The translations under genes and the position numbers were made by a program. This document shows, in pieces, positions 1 through 8,719 of a DNA stretch of 64,000 bases; the stretch's first letter is position 1, and each line of letters begins with the position of its first letter. Source of the DNA: Deinococcus koreensis (GTDB lineage Bacteria > Deinococcota > Deinococci > Deinococcales > Deinococcaceae); assembly GCF_002901445.1 (NCBI RefSeq), contig NZ_PPPD01000002.1:62001-126000 (forward strand), given 5' to 3'. The notes below the pieces were generated by a model that saw nothing but the letters and a program-made list of their open reading frames with translations, did no database searches and had not been told where the DNA came from.

Positions 1-1
1 C

Positions 2-991
2 GAGGCGGCGTACCGAGAGTTTATCGACGGGCCGGACAGCGTGACCCGGCACTGGCTGCGTCGGGGCATCGACGGCTGGCGGCTCGACGTGGCCCAGGGC
101 ATGGGCACGGCCGGTACGGACGGCGGGAACCTGGAGATCCTCCGCCGGCTCAAGCGCGCGGCCCGCGAGGAGAATCCACAGGCCTACGTGCTGGGCGAGC
201 GCTTCTTCGATGCCGAGCACGCCCTGCAGGACGGGCGGGGCGAGGACGGCGTGATGAACTACCACGGCTTCGGCCTGCCGGTGATGACCTGGCTGACGGG
301 CCGCGACAAGGATGGCGAGCCGCAGCGCATCGACACGGAGGCGCTGGTGGCCCACCTGTGGGACGCCTACCGGGTTCTCCCCCTACCGGTGGCCCTGAAC
401 CAGTTCAACCTGCTCGAGAGCCACGACATCGCCCGCGCGCTCTACCGTCTGGATGGAAATGCTGAGCGCTACCTGGGCGCGCTGGGCCTGCTGATGGCCT
501 ATCCCGGTGCGCCCTGTCTGTACTACGGCAGTGAAATCGGGCTCTCGCAGCCTCACGGCGACTCGATGAACTACGCGCGGGCGACCTTTCCCTGGGAGGA
601 GTCGGCCTGGAACCGGGAACTGCTGGAGGGGGTTCGCCGCCTGGTGCAGCTGCGCCGGTCGCTCCCCGCCCTGCAGCGTGGCAGCCTGCGCTTCGTGGGC
701 GTGGGGGAGCACAGCTTCGCGCTTCTCCGGGAACTGGGCGAGGGGGGCACGCTTTCCCGGGTGATGTGCCTGGTCAGCCGCAGCCCGCAGACCACCACGC
801 TCGATCTCTATCTCCCGCCCGGCGGCTGGCGCGATCTGGAGTCGGGGGAACTGACCGGAGTCCCGGGGGCCGAGGGCAGCACCCGCCTGAGCTGGCAGGG
901 CACGCGGCTGCTGATCTGGGAAAGCCCAGTGGATCAGCTTCACCAGCCCAGTTCCGCGCAGCCCCGCCGGAGACGGGTGATCCTCAATTAG
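2..991 (+). CDS. GH13 cyclomaltodextrinase/neopullulanase-like hydrolase, 5' end outside window
   Basis: C-terminal 329 residues of a family GH13 alpha-glucan hydrolase; the reading frame is open from base 2, so the start lies upstream of the window. The catalytic-domain motifs are visible in order: GIDGWRLDVA with the nucleophile Asp (about residue 29 of the visible part), VLGERFFDA with the acid/base Glu (about residue 66), and LLESHDIAR with the third carboxylate region. A GSEIGL segment and a C-terminal all-beta domain follow. In the family such enzymes cut maltodextrins, cyclodextrins or pullulan inside the cell. A maltose-type binding protein gene lies 1.5 kb downstream on the other strand, which fits alpha-glucan use. 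The exact substrate class cannot be settled from this portion. Confidence 0.88.
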   Translation, partial: EAAYREFIDGPDSVTRHWLRRGIDGWRLDVAQGMGTAGTDGGNLEILRRLKRAAREENPQAYVLGERFFDAEHALQDGRGEDGVMNYHGFGLPVMTWLTGRDKDGEPQRIDTEALVAHLWDAYRVLPLPVALNQFNLLESHDIARALYRLDGNAERYLGALGLLMAYPGAPCLYYGSEIGLSQPHGDSMNYARATFPWEESAWNRELLEGVRRLVQLRRSLPALQRGSLRFVGVGEHSFALLRELGEGGTLSRVMCLVSRSPQTTTLDLYLPPGGWRDLESGELTGVPGAEGSTRLSWQGTRLLIWESPVDQLHQPSSAQPRRRRVILN

Positions 992-1228
992 GCTCGACCC
1001 ACGTGGGACGAACCAAGTGCCAAAACGAATCCGGCGCCGCAGCGAGCTGTCCGGGAGTCGAGGGCGCATGACCGGGTTCGCCCGCCTGCAGCCGACGTCA
1101 TGGGGGATGAAGGCGTCATGGCTGGACATCACGCTTCCAGGGCCGTCCCCATTCCGCCGCACCACTCCGTCGCTGCACGCCCTCCACGGTGCGCTCCGGC
1201 TGGTGGAGTCGGGGCTTGGCCCTGAATC

Positions 1229-2137
1229 CTATGGGGGAGGTCGCCGAAGGGATGCAGGGGCGATCATGAGCTGCACCTCGGTGCGGTAATGCTCCTTGCG
1301 GGGCGTGTCGAGTGGACTCGTCCAGTACAGCTCGCGGTAGTGGGTGCTGAGGGTCAGGTCGGCCTGAGCGGCGTGGTGGAACAGCGACTGCAGGGCCAGA
1401 TGGATCGGCTCATAGCCGCCCACGTTCAGCGTCGAGAGGGCCTGGTGGGGCTCCGTCCAGCAGAGCTCAAAGCCCTCCGGGGGCTCGGTGGCCCCGACCA
1501 CCGGCACGCCGAACAGGTGAGGCCGCTCCTCGAAGGGATCGCCCTGCAGCTCCCGGCGGGAGGCCTCCAGGGGATCTCTCGCCGGCAGCAGGTCGTTGCT
1601 GGAAAAGCACGGGCCAGCGGCCCTCGCGCCCACCCTGACCAGCGCCTCGCGCAGCCGGCCCAGCGCGAAGGTGCGGGTCTGATCCTTGCGGTGGATGGGG
1701 ATGCAGAACCTCAGGCAGAGCGCGGTCTGGGCCTCCACACGGACCTCCCGCACCGGGTAGAGCTGGCCCGGACGGGCTTCCATGCTGCGCAGCACCTCCA
1801 GACTGTGCTCGTAGACCACGATCTTCTCGGCGATGCGCCCCCGGTGCTCGCCGAGCTGGGCCACGGCGGCCGGTAGATCCGGCTCGTCCAGAAAGCGCCG
1901 GATGTCGCGCAGCGGCATGTCCAGATTCCGCAGCAGGCGGATATACACGGCCCGCGTGAACTGATCCGGGTGGTAATAGCGGTATTTCGACTGCGGATCG
2001 ATGTGGGCCGGCGCGAGCAGCTGCTGAAGCTCGTAGAACCGCAGCATGCGCGCCGACAGGCCGACCATGACCGAGAACCGGCCGATGGTGAGCAGGGAGG
2101 CGGGCCTCCGGGCGCTCTCGTTCCACATGGGGATCAC
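1229..2137 (-). CDS. MerR-family transcriptional regulator with GyrI-like effector domain
   Basis: 302 residues. Residues about 16-85 form a MerR winged-helix domain (LTIGRFSVMVGLSARMLRFYE, then the KYRYYHPDQ wing). A long dimerisation helix follows, and residues about 125-300 resemble the GyrI/BmrR-type ligand-binding fold. Such proteins activate promoters with overlong spacers when they bind hydrophobic or cationic ligands, often controlling efflux. The listed start is a GTG; an in-frame ATG nine bases downstream (2128) is an equally good choice because neither has a well-spaced ribosome site. The gene is convergent with the GH13 gene and stands alone, so the target is unknown. Confidence 0.82.
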   Translation of the reverse strand: MIPMWNESARRPASLLTIGRFSVMVGLSARMLRFYELQQLLAPAHIDPQSKYRYYHPDQFTRAVYIRLLRNLDMPLRDIRRFLDEPDLPAAVAQLGEHRGRIAEKIVVYEHSLEVLRSMEARPGQLYPVREVRVEAQTALCLRFCIPIHRKDQTRTFALGRLREALVRVGARAAGPCFSSNDLLPARDPLEASRRELQGDPFEERPHLFGVPVVGATEPPEGFELCWTEPHQALSTLNVGGYEPIHLALQSLFHHAAQADLTLSTHYRELYWTSPLDTPRKEHYRTEVQLMIAPASLRRPPP

Positions 2138-2536
2138 CGCCTTCTCGGGGAGCCGGACTGAAAGTGGGTTCTGGATGTCCTATGCCGGTCACTGTACCCC
2201 CATCGCTCTCAGGTCACGAGGCGGTGGAGGCGCGGGCATGTCCGGCAGCGCCGGGTCACACGAATTCCGAAGGCCCTCCGTTCGGTGTTCGGAATCAATC
2301 CGGGGCGGAGGGACTCGCAGAGCGCCTCAGGAGAGAACCATCCTGTGCTCTCCCGGTAGGGGCGGAACGGAGCGGCAGTCCCTACCGGAGGGCAAGCCAG
2401 GCTGAAGCGGCGCCCTCCGTCTCGTCCTGAACGAAGGGCGCGTCCGTGGTGGGATCGTGGCGCAGGCTCGCTGCACCCTGAACGACGGCAGAGCCGGATC
2501 ACTGCGGGGCCAGATCACTGCCTCGCACGCGCCGCC
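2138..2536. other. Non-coding spacer with a 9-bp hairpin
   Basis: No open frame here looks coding. A perfect inverted repeat, CCGGTAGGG at 2353-2361 and CCCTACCGG at 2380-2388, could fold into a hairpin downstream of the minus-strand sugar-binding-protein gene that ends at 2537, but no T-rich tail follows on either strand. The promoter of the MerR gene should lie at the low end of this stretch. Confidence 0.4.
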
Positions 2537-3730
2537 CTACTTGATGTTGGCCTTGATCTCCTGGGTAGCGCCCGACAGGATGCTGAGGTAGTCCGGCGAC
2601 GGTTTGCCGGTACTGAGGACGATGGCGCTCGTCCACGGCCCCCACACCGCGCCCATCTGCGGCACGTTGGGCATGGGCACCCCGGCAGCGATGTTTTTGC
2701 TGAAGCCGCTGACGACCACATCGTTTCTGAGCTGCGCGACGGCCGCGGCGCTGATCGGAATCCGTCCGCCTGCCCGGTTGAAGGCCACCTGACTGTCCGG
2801 GCTGATGATGAATCTGGCGAAGCGGGCGGCGGCCGCCTTGTTCTTGGAGTAGCTGTTCATCAGCACGCCCTGCACGCCGACGAAGGGGCTCCACTTGCCG
2901 GTGGCGCCGGGAGGGGTCGGGAAGGCAGCAATGCCGTAGTCGATGCCGGCCTTCTTGATGTCGCCCATGTCCCAGGGGCCGGTGAGCAGCATCGCCAGGC
3001 GGCCGTCCACGAACGCGCTCTTGGCGCCGCCGCCGTCCACTCCCTCGGGTACCAGCTTGTACTTGTAGCGCAGGTCGTTCAGAAAGCCCATAGCCTTGGC
3101 CACGCCGGCGTTGCCCACCCCCAGATCCCGGACATCCAGGGTGCCCCCGTTGTTCTTGAACACGTAGCCGCCGTAGGCGCTGATGACCCCGTACTGCGCG
3201 TACACGTCGCCCAGGTTGGCGAGGTAGCCGTAGGTGCCCTTTTTCTCGTCGGTCAGGCGGGTTGCGGCGGCCAGAAAGCCGGCCCAGTCGCTTGGCACCT
3301 TCTGGATGAGTTTCTTGTTGTAGACCACGGCGACCGCCTCGGCGAACATGGGCAGCCCGAACAGCTTGCCCTGGTAGGTCATGGCGCTCAGGGCCGTGCG
3401 GTTGATGTCCCCGCGGGCACCGACGTACCTGTCCATGGGTTCGAGCACTCCCGCCGCCGCCATCTCTCCCAGCTGGTCGTGGGGCAGGGACAGCACCAGG
3501 TCGGCGCCCTCCCCGCGTGGGGCCCCCAGGATCAGCTTCTGTTTGATGTCACCGAAGGGCACATTGATGATCTCGACGGCGTCCTGCTGCTCCTGGGCGC
3601 TGTATTTGCCGGCCACGTCTTTGAGCCAGGCCAGTTCCGGGCCGTTAAAGTGAGTCCAGACCGTGAGCTTGGCGGCTTGAGCGCTGGAGAGGCTGAGGGC
3701 CAGGGCGAGCAGAGCAGTGGGCTTGTGCAT
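2537..3730 (-). CDS. Sugar ABC transporter substrate-binding protein (MalE-like)
   Basis: 397-residue extracytoplasmic solute-binding protein, family 1. It begins with a short signal peptide (MHKPTALLALALSLSSAQA) followed by KLTVWTHFNGPE, the usual first strand of the MalE fold, and carries a GPWDMGDIKKAGIDYGIAAF segment typical of maltose/maltodextrin binders. The start at 3730 is chosen over an upstream in-frame Met at 3802 because it gives a clean signal peptide and is preceded by AAAGGA. No permease genes adjoin it, so it must work with permeases encoded elsewhere. Its closeness to the GH13 gene suggests maltodextrin uptake, which is inference. Confidence 0.87.
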   Translation of the reverse strand: MHKPTALLALALSLSSAQAAKLTVWTHFNGPELAWLKDVAGKYSAQEQQDAVEIINVPFGDIKQKLILGAPRGEGADLVLSLPHDQLGEMAAAGVLEPMDRYVGARGDINRTALSAMTYQGKLFGLPMFAEAVAVVYNKKLIQKVPSDWAGFLAAATRLTDEKKGTYGYLANLGDVYAQYGVISAYGGYVFKNNGGTLDVRDLGVGNAGVAKAMGFLNDLRYKYKLVPEGVDGGGAKSAFVDGRLAMLLTGPWDMGDIKKAGIDYGIAAFPTPPGATGKWSPFVGVQGVLMNSYSKNKAAAARFARFIISPDSQVAFNRAGGRIPISAAAVAQLRNDVVVSGFSKNIAAGVPMPNVPQMGAVWGPWTSAIVLSTGKPSPDYLSILSGATQEIKANIK

Positions 3731-4274
3731 GGGGCATCCTTTGAACGCGGGAGGGCTCGGGCAGGCAGGCGACCGGTTCAAAACGGCACGGCAGACAGCC
3801 ACCTCATCCCATACGGGAACGTCGGGCGTGAGCAGCGGGCGCTGAGGCTGGTTTGAACTTGGATTGACGCTAAACCCTCACATTGTGTCAGTGTCAAGCA
3901 AGCTGACATCCGGCTGAATCAGGAGATGGAGTTGAGCGTCCTGCCGGAACGTCTGGCTGCAGCATCTGGGACGCTCAGGGATCGCCGGGAGGAAGACCAC
4001 CTGGACAGAGTTCCTGCCGACCTGCACTCCCCATGCGGGCCCCAGGACACGCGATTGTTTGTGCCGGCCAGCCCAGGGCGGAACAGCGCCGCACCCCGGG
4101 GTGAGACTTTTACGGGCGCTTCTCAGCGGGCTGGGTAGGGTCTGGACAGGTCTACACAGGGGCGAGATCCGGGACGCCGGAGATCACTGGGCGCCGCTGC
4201 AGCGGGCGCGCCCCCCCACGCCGTTCGGGCCTGCCGATCCGTCCTTTCCCCCTTCCATTCCAAGGAGAACTGCC
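3731..4274. other. Divergent intergenic region, no gene seen
   Basis: This 544-base stretch separates the minus-strand binding-protein gene from the plus-strand small secreted protein and must hold both promoters. Short open frames inside it have no ribosome site and no recognisable sequence. The only clear signal is the minus-strand candidate promoter at 3869-3897. Confidence 0.5.
3869..3897 (-). promoter_or_regulatory. Candidate promoter of the MalE-like gene
   Basis: On the minus strand TTGACA (3892-3897) is followed after 17 bases by TTTAGC (3869-3874). The -35 is perfect and the -10 weak (3 of 6). It lies about 140 bases before the start codon of the binding-protein gene. The weak -10 would suit a promoter that needs an activator. 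Confidence 0.35.
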
Positions 4275-4604
4275 ATGATCAAGACCGCGATTCGTGTCTT
4301 TCTATGCTCCAGCCTGCTGCTCGGCGCCGCCTCGGCCCAGACCTTCAGGTCGCCCACCCGCACCACGGCTGACCGCAGCGCAGAGCGCATGGCCCGCCCC
4401 GTCCGTCCTCCCCGGCCTACTCCGGCGCCCGGCACCAGCGTGAACGTGCGGATCGACTGCGAAAACGGTCTGTGCCGCGTCTACAACAACGGCGATCTGC
4501 TGGGCATCTACCGGGGCGACAACTCCAGCGTGGAGACGGTCTCGGTCAATGGCGTCAGCGTGACCCAAATCTACATCGACGGCCAGCTGGTCAAGCAGTT
4601 CTAA
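4275..4604 (+). CDS. Small secreted protein of unknown function
   Basis: 109 residues. A signal peptide (about residues 1-22, ending ASAQ) is followed by a Pro/Arg-rich stretch (about 25-55). A compact C-terminal part (about 57-109) contains two cysteines (DCENGLCRVY) and a repeating VETVSVNGVSVTQIYIDG beta pattern. The ATG at 4275 is well placed after AAGGAG (4262-4267); longer upstream frames have no such site. I do not recognise the family. The two close cysteines could form a disulfide outside the membrane. It is a single gene, followed by strong inverted repeats. Confidence 0.72.
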   Translation: MIKTAIRVFLCSSLLLGAASAQTFRSPTRTTADRSAERMARPVRPPRPTPAPGTSVNVRIDCENGLCRVYNNGDLLGIYRGDNSSVETVSVNGVSVTQIYIDGQLVKQF

Positions 4605-4625
4605 TCAGGACACCCCTCCGGGAGG

Positions 4626-4674
4626 CGGTGTCCGGACAACCACCATGCCCAGAGCCCTGGTTGTCCGGACACCG
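4626..4674. repeat. Perfect 17-bp inverted repeat with 15-base loop
   Basis: CGGTGTCCGGACAACCA (4626-4642) is matched exactly by its reverse complement at 4658-4674, with a 15-base loop. The left arm also overlaps a smaller hairpin (GGACACC at 4608-4614 with GGTGTCC at 4627-4633), so the two folds are mutually exclusive. No T-tract follows. It may act as a terminator or processing site for the small secreted protein gene, or be a mobile palindromic element. Confidence 0.6.
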
Positions 4675-4709
4675 AACGGGGCGGTGTGAGCAGGAAAAGA
4701 GATCAGTCG

Positions 4710-4746
4710 AAGGTGCGGTGCGGGGAGCGTGGTCTCTCCGCACCTT
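4710..4746 (-). terminator. Intrinsic terminator of the PfkB/ABC operon
   Basis: On the minus strand AAGGTGCGG pairs with CCGCACCTT around a 19-base loop, starting just after the PfkB stop codon. The transcript then runs into a T-rich stretch (GATCTCTTTT at about 4696-4705). This fits a Rho-independent terminator for the six-gene operon. Confidence 0.55.
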
Positions 4747-4748
4747 TG

Positions 4749-5711
4749 TCATGGGTTGGAAGGCGTCATCGTTGCTGCTGTGGACGACTGGACTTGCCGC
4801 GGTGAGCCGTACCGCCGGGGCGAGCTGGACACGGCCGCCGAGGCCGCCTGCACGCCCCTTTCCAGGCACGCCTCCAGCGTCCGTCCCTGCAGCACGCTCC
4901 ACAGGTAGGCGGCGTTGAAGGTGTCGCCAGCGCCGATGGTGTCGACGACCCGCACCGGGGGCGCGCTCACCTGCCCATGTTCGGTTTCCCTCCAGGCGAC
5001 GGCCCCGTCCGGGCCACGTTTGATCACCAGGGTCGCCGTGAGCGGCAGCTGGCCGCGCAGCCAGTCGGCGGCCTCATCCCCTGTTCTCCCGCTCAGGCCC
5101 TGCGCCTCGGCCGCGTTCACCAGCAGGTGGTCGCACGCCGGCAACCAGCCCGCCACCTCGGCGCGCACGGCCGGTGTCCAGCCCTCCGGGGGCCAGCCGG
5201 GATCGAGGGCAGTTCGCAGGCCGTGGGCGTGGGCGGCGGCCAGGATGCCCGCCTGGGCCCGGCGCAGCTCCGGAGACAGGAAAGTGCCCACCAGCAGCAG
5301 CAGGCTTCCGGCCGGGGCCAGCGCAATCTCGCCCAGCACCGGCCCGGCGCCGTCGTCTTCGAGGTGGCCCAGGTGGGTGAAAAACGTCCGTTCCCCGTCC
5401 GGGTGGGTCAGCCCGACCGAGATGGCGGTGGGCCGCTCCGATCGTGTCCAGCGGGCCGGGATGCCCGAGAAGGCGGCCTGCAGCCAGTCGCCCAGTGGCC
5501 CGCTGCCGCGGCTGGCGACCAGGGTGGAGGGGGCGCCCAGGGCCTGCAGCGCCAGCGCCGTGTTGCCGGCGGCCCCGCCCGGGCGCAGGTCGTGGTGGGG
5601 CACCACCGCCTCCGTGCCGGGCGTGGGCCAGGGCGTCTGGGGCCCGAGGATCAGGTCGACGTTCACGTTGCCGGCCACGATGATGTGGGGTACAGGAGTC
5701 TCAGCGCTCAA
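4749..5711 (-). CDS. PfkB-family carbohydrate kinase
   Basis: 320 residues, normal length for the ribokinase family. Residues 10-20 form the first strand with the sugar-binding Asp (GNVNVDL), GGAAGN lies at 45-50, and the second PfkB signature DTIGAGDTFNA at 257-267 contains the catalytic base Asp263 and the anion hole. The enzyme should phosphorylate a sugar or sugar derivative with ATP in the cytosol. It is the last gene of a minus-strand operon and overlaps the SIS-domain gene by 11 bases, so the two are probably translationally coupled and act in sequence. In the fructoselysine (frl) pathway a PfkB kinase and a SIS deglycase act together; that substrate is an inference from gene content only. 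Confidence 0.88.
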   Translation of the reverse strand: MSAETPVPHIIVAGNVNVDLILGPQTPWPTPGTEAVVPHHDLRPGGAAGNTALALQALGAPSTLVASRGSGPLGDWLQAAFSGIPARWTRSERPTAISVGLTHPDGERTFFTHLGHLEDDGAGPVLGEIALAPAGSLLLLVGTFLSPELRRAQAGILAAAHAHGLRTALDPGWPPEGWTPAVRAEVAGWLPACDHLLVNAAEAQGLSGRTGDEAADWLRGQLPLTATLVIKRGPDGAVAWRETEHGQVSAPPVRVVDTIGAGDTFNAAYLWSVLQGRTLEACLERGVQAASAAVSSSPRRYGSPRQVQSSTAATMTPSNP

Positions 5712-6759
5712 GGGTCACCTTGCGGGCGTGGCGCGGCTTGCCGACCTGGCGAACCCGGTCCGACGCGAAGTCGAGCAGCAGGCGCTGCAGGGGAAACACG
5801 GCGTTCAGAACTGCCGCCAGACCGCGCCCAGGCGCCAAGGCCAGCCAGACCGTGCCCGGCACGGCCTCGCCGCCCGCGCAGTCGAGCACGACCGGGCGCA
5901 GGCCCGCCTCCACGCACTGCCGGGCCAGCGTGTCGGTCAGGTCGGCGCTGGGGCCTCCGGTGCGCAGGAGCACCACGCCCAGGCCGGGCCGCAGCAGTTC
6001 GATGGGGCCGTGGCGGAACTGCCCGCCCTCGAAACCCAGCGCCGGCACCCGCGCGAGTTCGGCCGCGTGCAGGGCGCAGACCTCGGCCAGTCCGGTCAGC
6101 TCGGCCCGCCCCACGAACACCAGGGTGTCGGCGCTTCTCAGAGTGTCCAGGGCCGGGGTCAGGTCGAGGGTGTCCGGGCTTTCCAGAGCGGCGCGAACGC
6201 TGCCGCTCTCCTGGCCCAGCGCCTCCAGCACGGCCGCGTGCAGGGCCACGCTGAGCACCAGGCTGCGGGTGGCCGCGAAGCCGCGTTCGGCGCCGCCGGG
6301 CCCGATCAGGCAGGGCAGGGCCTGGGCCAGCGGGCTGTGGGGGTCGAGGGTCAGGCCGAAGCGGCGCTCGTCCTGGGCCGGCGTCTGCAGGTAGCGGCCC
6401 ACCTCGCCCGAGGCGCCGGACTGGGAGGCGATCAGCGCGGCGCGCGGCCCGGGCGGCAGCGGCGTGTACAGCGCCTCGCTGAGCGGCATCGCCGTGGCGT
6501 CCAGGCCCAGCCGGCGGTACTCGGGCTCGGCCATGCGGTTCACGAAGTGCGAGGCGCCCATACCGAGCAGCAGCAGTCGGCCGGAGTCGCGGGCGGCGTG
6601 CGCCAGGTCACGGGCCCGGGCTTGCACCTGGGGGTCGGCGAGTGAACCGAGCGCGTCGCCGCGCTGCCGGGCCATCTCGCCGAGGATCAGGCTGAGGCCG
6701 GTGGAGGGAGCGGGGTCGGTGGGTGGAGCGGTGCCCGTGGGCGGAGCAGTGTCGGTCAT
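5701..6759 (-). CDS. Double-SIS-domain sugar-phosphate isomerase/deglycase (FrlB/AgaS/GlmS-like)
   Basis: 352 residues with two SIS domains and no glutaminase domain. The first (about 45-190) contains LLLLGMGASHF and the phosphate-binding SQSGASGEV; the second (about 210-340) contains FRHGPIELL. This is the layout of the isomerase half of GlmS and of FrlB or AgaS-type amino-sugar enzymes. The ATG at 6759 is preceded by GAGGACA; a longer in-frame start at 6855 would add 32 Pro/Arg-rich residues. The first 20 residues carry short Pro/Thr repeats. It lies between the permeases and the PfkB kinase, so it probably acts on the phosphorylated or imported sugar. Whether it deaminates, isomerises or deglycates cannot be told here. 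Confidence 0.83.
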   Translation of the reverse strand: MTDTAPPTGTAPPTDPAPSTGLSLILGEMARQRGDALGSLADPQVQARARDLAHAARDSGRLLLLGMGASHFVNRMAEPEYRRLGLDATAMPLSEALYTPLPPGPRAALIASQSGASGEVGRYLQTPAQDERRFGLTLDPHSPLAQALPCLIGPGGAERGFAATRSLVLSVALHAAVLEALGQESGSVRAALESPDTLDLTPALDTLRSADTLVFVGRAELTGLAEVCALHAAELARVPALGFEGGQFRHGPIELLRPGLGVVLLRTGGPSADLTDTLARQCVEAGLRPVVLDCAGGEAVPGTVWLALAPGRGLAAVLNAVFPLQRLLLDFASDRVRQVGKPRHARKVTLER

Positions 6760-6832
6760 GAAGGATGTCCTCGTGGAGCGGGTCTGCTGGGGCGGGTCGG
6801 GGAGACGGGCAGGAGGGGGGGGTCGCCGCACT

Positions 6833-7699
6833 TCAGCCCTTGACGGCGCCGGCACTCAGGCCCGAGAGCAGGCCACGCTGCAGCAGGAAGCCGATCAGGA
6901 TGGGCGGCAGGGCGGCCACCACGCCGGCGGCGCAGATTAGGCCGTAGTCCACGGCGCGCCCGGCGGCGAAGTCGGCGATGGCCACGGGCAGGGTCTTGGC
7001 GCTGGTCGTGCTGGTGAAGAGCAGCGCGTAGAAGAACTCGTCCCAGGCCAGCAGCACCGCCCACACGGCCGCTGTGCTGAGGCCCGGCAGGGCCAGCGGC
7101 AGGGTCACGCGGCCCAGCACGCCCCAGCGCGAGAGGCCGTCGATCTGCGCTGACTCCTCGATCTCCAGGGGCACCGCGTCGAAGTTGGTCTTGAGCAGCC
7201 AGGTGGCGAAGGGGGCCAGGATGGTGCAGTACACCAGCGCCAGACCATACACCGAATTCAGCAGCCCGGCCCGCGCCAGCACCGCGTAGAGCGGCAGCAC
7301 CAGGGCCACCGGGGGCAGCATATAGGTGGCCAGCACCGCGTACAGCAGCCCCGCGCGCCGCCCGGGCAGCCGCGAGAAGCTGTAGGCCGCCGGGATGGCC
7401 ACCAGCAGCGACAGGCCCGTGGCACCCAGAGCGACCAGCAGGCTGTTGCGCAGCGCGAGCAGGAAGGCCGCGCCGGGGCTGCCCGGTGCCACGCTCAGCA
7501 GCGCCGCGTAGCGCGAGAGGTCGGGCGTCCCCGGCCACCAGCGCAGCGGCAGGCTCGTCAGGTCGGCCGTGCTGGACACGCTGGAGATCAGCAGCCACAC
7601 CACCGGCGTCAGGATCACCAGGGCCAGCAGCAGCGCCAGCAGATGAACGGCGACCCCCTCCAGCCGGCGGCGGGCCGGGGCGTGCGGGGGGAACCTCAC
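6833..7699 (-). CDS. Sugar ABC transporter permease (MalG-like, CUT1)
   Basis: 288 residues with six predicted membrane helices and the cytoplasmic EAA loop in the form EESAQIDGLSRWGVLGRVTLP, which docks the ATPase subunit. The start is a GTG at 7699 that overlaps the upstream permease stop (GTGA), a standard coupling arrangement. Upstream sequence in the same frame is only the shadow of the first permease. It forms a heterodimeric channel with the 7696-8709 product. No ATPase gene is present in the operon, as is common for CUT1 systems that share an MsiK-type ATPase. Confidence 0.88.
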   Translation of the reverse strand: MRFPPHAPARRRLEGVAVHLLALLLALVILTPVVWLLISSVSSTADLTSLPLRWWPGTPDLSRYAALLSVAPGSPGAAFLLALRNSLLVALGATGLSLLVAIPAAYSFSRLPGRRAGLLYAVLATYMLPPVALVLPLYAVLARAGLLNSVYGLALVYCTILAPFATWLLKTNFDAVPLEIEESAQIDGLSRWGVLGRVTLPLALPGLSTAAVWAVLLAWDEFFYALLFTSTTSAKTLPVAIADFAAGRAVDYGLICAAGVVAALPPILIGFLLQRGLLSGLSAGAVKG

Positions 7700-8709
7700 G
7701 GCGCCGCCTGCCTGCGCAGCAGGGTCAGGTACAGGGCGATCAGCACGGCGCTGATGGCCACCACCAGGTAGGCGTAGGCCGCGCCCACCCCGGAGCGCAG
7801 GAAGCCGAAGCCCTGCTCGAAGACCAGGAGACTCAGGGTCTTGGTGCTGTCGGCGGGGCCGCCGCGGGTCATCACGAACACCAGATCGAAGACCTTGACC
7901 GCCTCGATGGTGCGCAGCACGATGGCCACGCTCAGCACCGGCAGGATGCCCGGCCAGGTGATGCGCCAGAAGCGCGTCCAGGCGCCCGCGCCGTCGATAT
8001 CGGCGGCCTCGTAGAGGGCCCTGTCCATCAGCTGCAGGGCCGAGAGCGCCACGATCGCCACCAGCGGGAAGTTCTTCCAGACGTCGGCCACGATCAGCAT
8101 GGTCATGGCGCTGCCCGGGTCGCCCAGCCAGGAGCGGTATTCGGGCAGCAGGTGCCACTGGGTCAGCAGGGCGTTCAGGGCGCCGTACTCGGGGTTGTAG
8201 ATCCAGCGCCACATGATCGCGTTTACGACCGTGGGCAGCGCCAGCGGCACGATCAGCAGCGCGCGGGCCAGCGCGCGGCCGTAGAAGCGCTGGTTGAGCA
8301 GCAGCGCCGCCAGCACGCCCAGCAGCACCTCCAGCCCCACCGAGGCGACCACGAACAGCGCGGTGCGGCCGGTGGCCGCCTGGAAGGCCGGGCTCTGCAG
8401 GGCCTGGGCGTAGTTGCTCAGGCCCACCCAGGGCGGCGCCTGCGTGAAGGCCATCAGCCGGGCGTCGGTGAAGCTGAGATACAGGGTGCGCAGCAGCGGG
8501 TAGCCCACCGCGCCCAGCACCACGATCAGCACCGGCAGCAGCATGACCCAGGCCACCCGCGACTCGCGCCGCGTCAGGGTGCCCGGTGCCCGGCCCCGGG
8601 TCAGGGCGGCGTGCCGCTCCCCGGCGGTGCCCACGCGGCTCATGGGGCGTCCGGTCGCCACGCGGTTCGGGGCCGGGCACCGGGGGGCGGCGGCGGGCCC
8701 CCCGAACAT
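7696..8709 (-). CDS. Sugar ABC transporter permease (MalF-like, CUT1)
   Basis: 337 residues from the ATG at 8709, which sits close behind GAGGGCGAGG and only 10 bases after the binding-protein stop; an internal ATG at 8643 would give a 315-residue protein with a more usual N-terminus. Six membrane helices, with the first at LLPVLIVVLGAVGYPLL, and the EAA loop EAADIDGAGAWTRFWRITWP are visible. It is the partner of the MalG-like permease, whose GTG start overlaps its stop codon. Confidence 0.87.
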   Translation of the reverse strand: MFGGPAAAPRCPAPNRVATGRPMSRVGTAGERHAALTRGRAPGTLTRRESRVAWVMLLPVLIVVLGAVGYPLLRTLYLSFTDARLMAFTQAPPWVGLSNYAQALQSPAFQAATGRTALFVVASVGLEVLLGVLAALLLNQRFYGRALARALLIVPLALPTVVNAIMWRWIYNPEYGALNALLTQWHLLPEYRSWLGDPGSAMTMLIVADVWKNFPLVAIVALSALQLMDRALYEAADIDGAGAWTRFWRITWPGILPVLSVAIVLRTIEAVKVFDLVFVMTRGGPADSTKTLSLLVFEQGFGFLRSGVGAAYAYLVVAISAVLIALYLTLLRRQAAP

Positions 8710-8719
8710 CCTCGCCCTC

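Noticed and set aside
4915..6645. 576-codon plus-strand open frame opposite the PfkB and SIS genes
   Set aside because: It is a shadow of GC-rich codons on the other strand; the minus-strand proteins have clear family motifs and ribosome sites, while this frame is Arg/Gly/Ala-rich with none.
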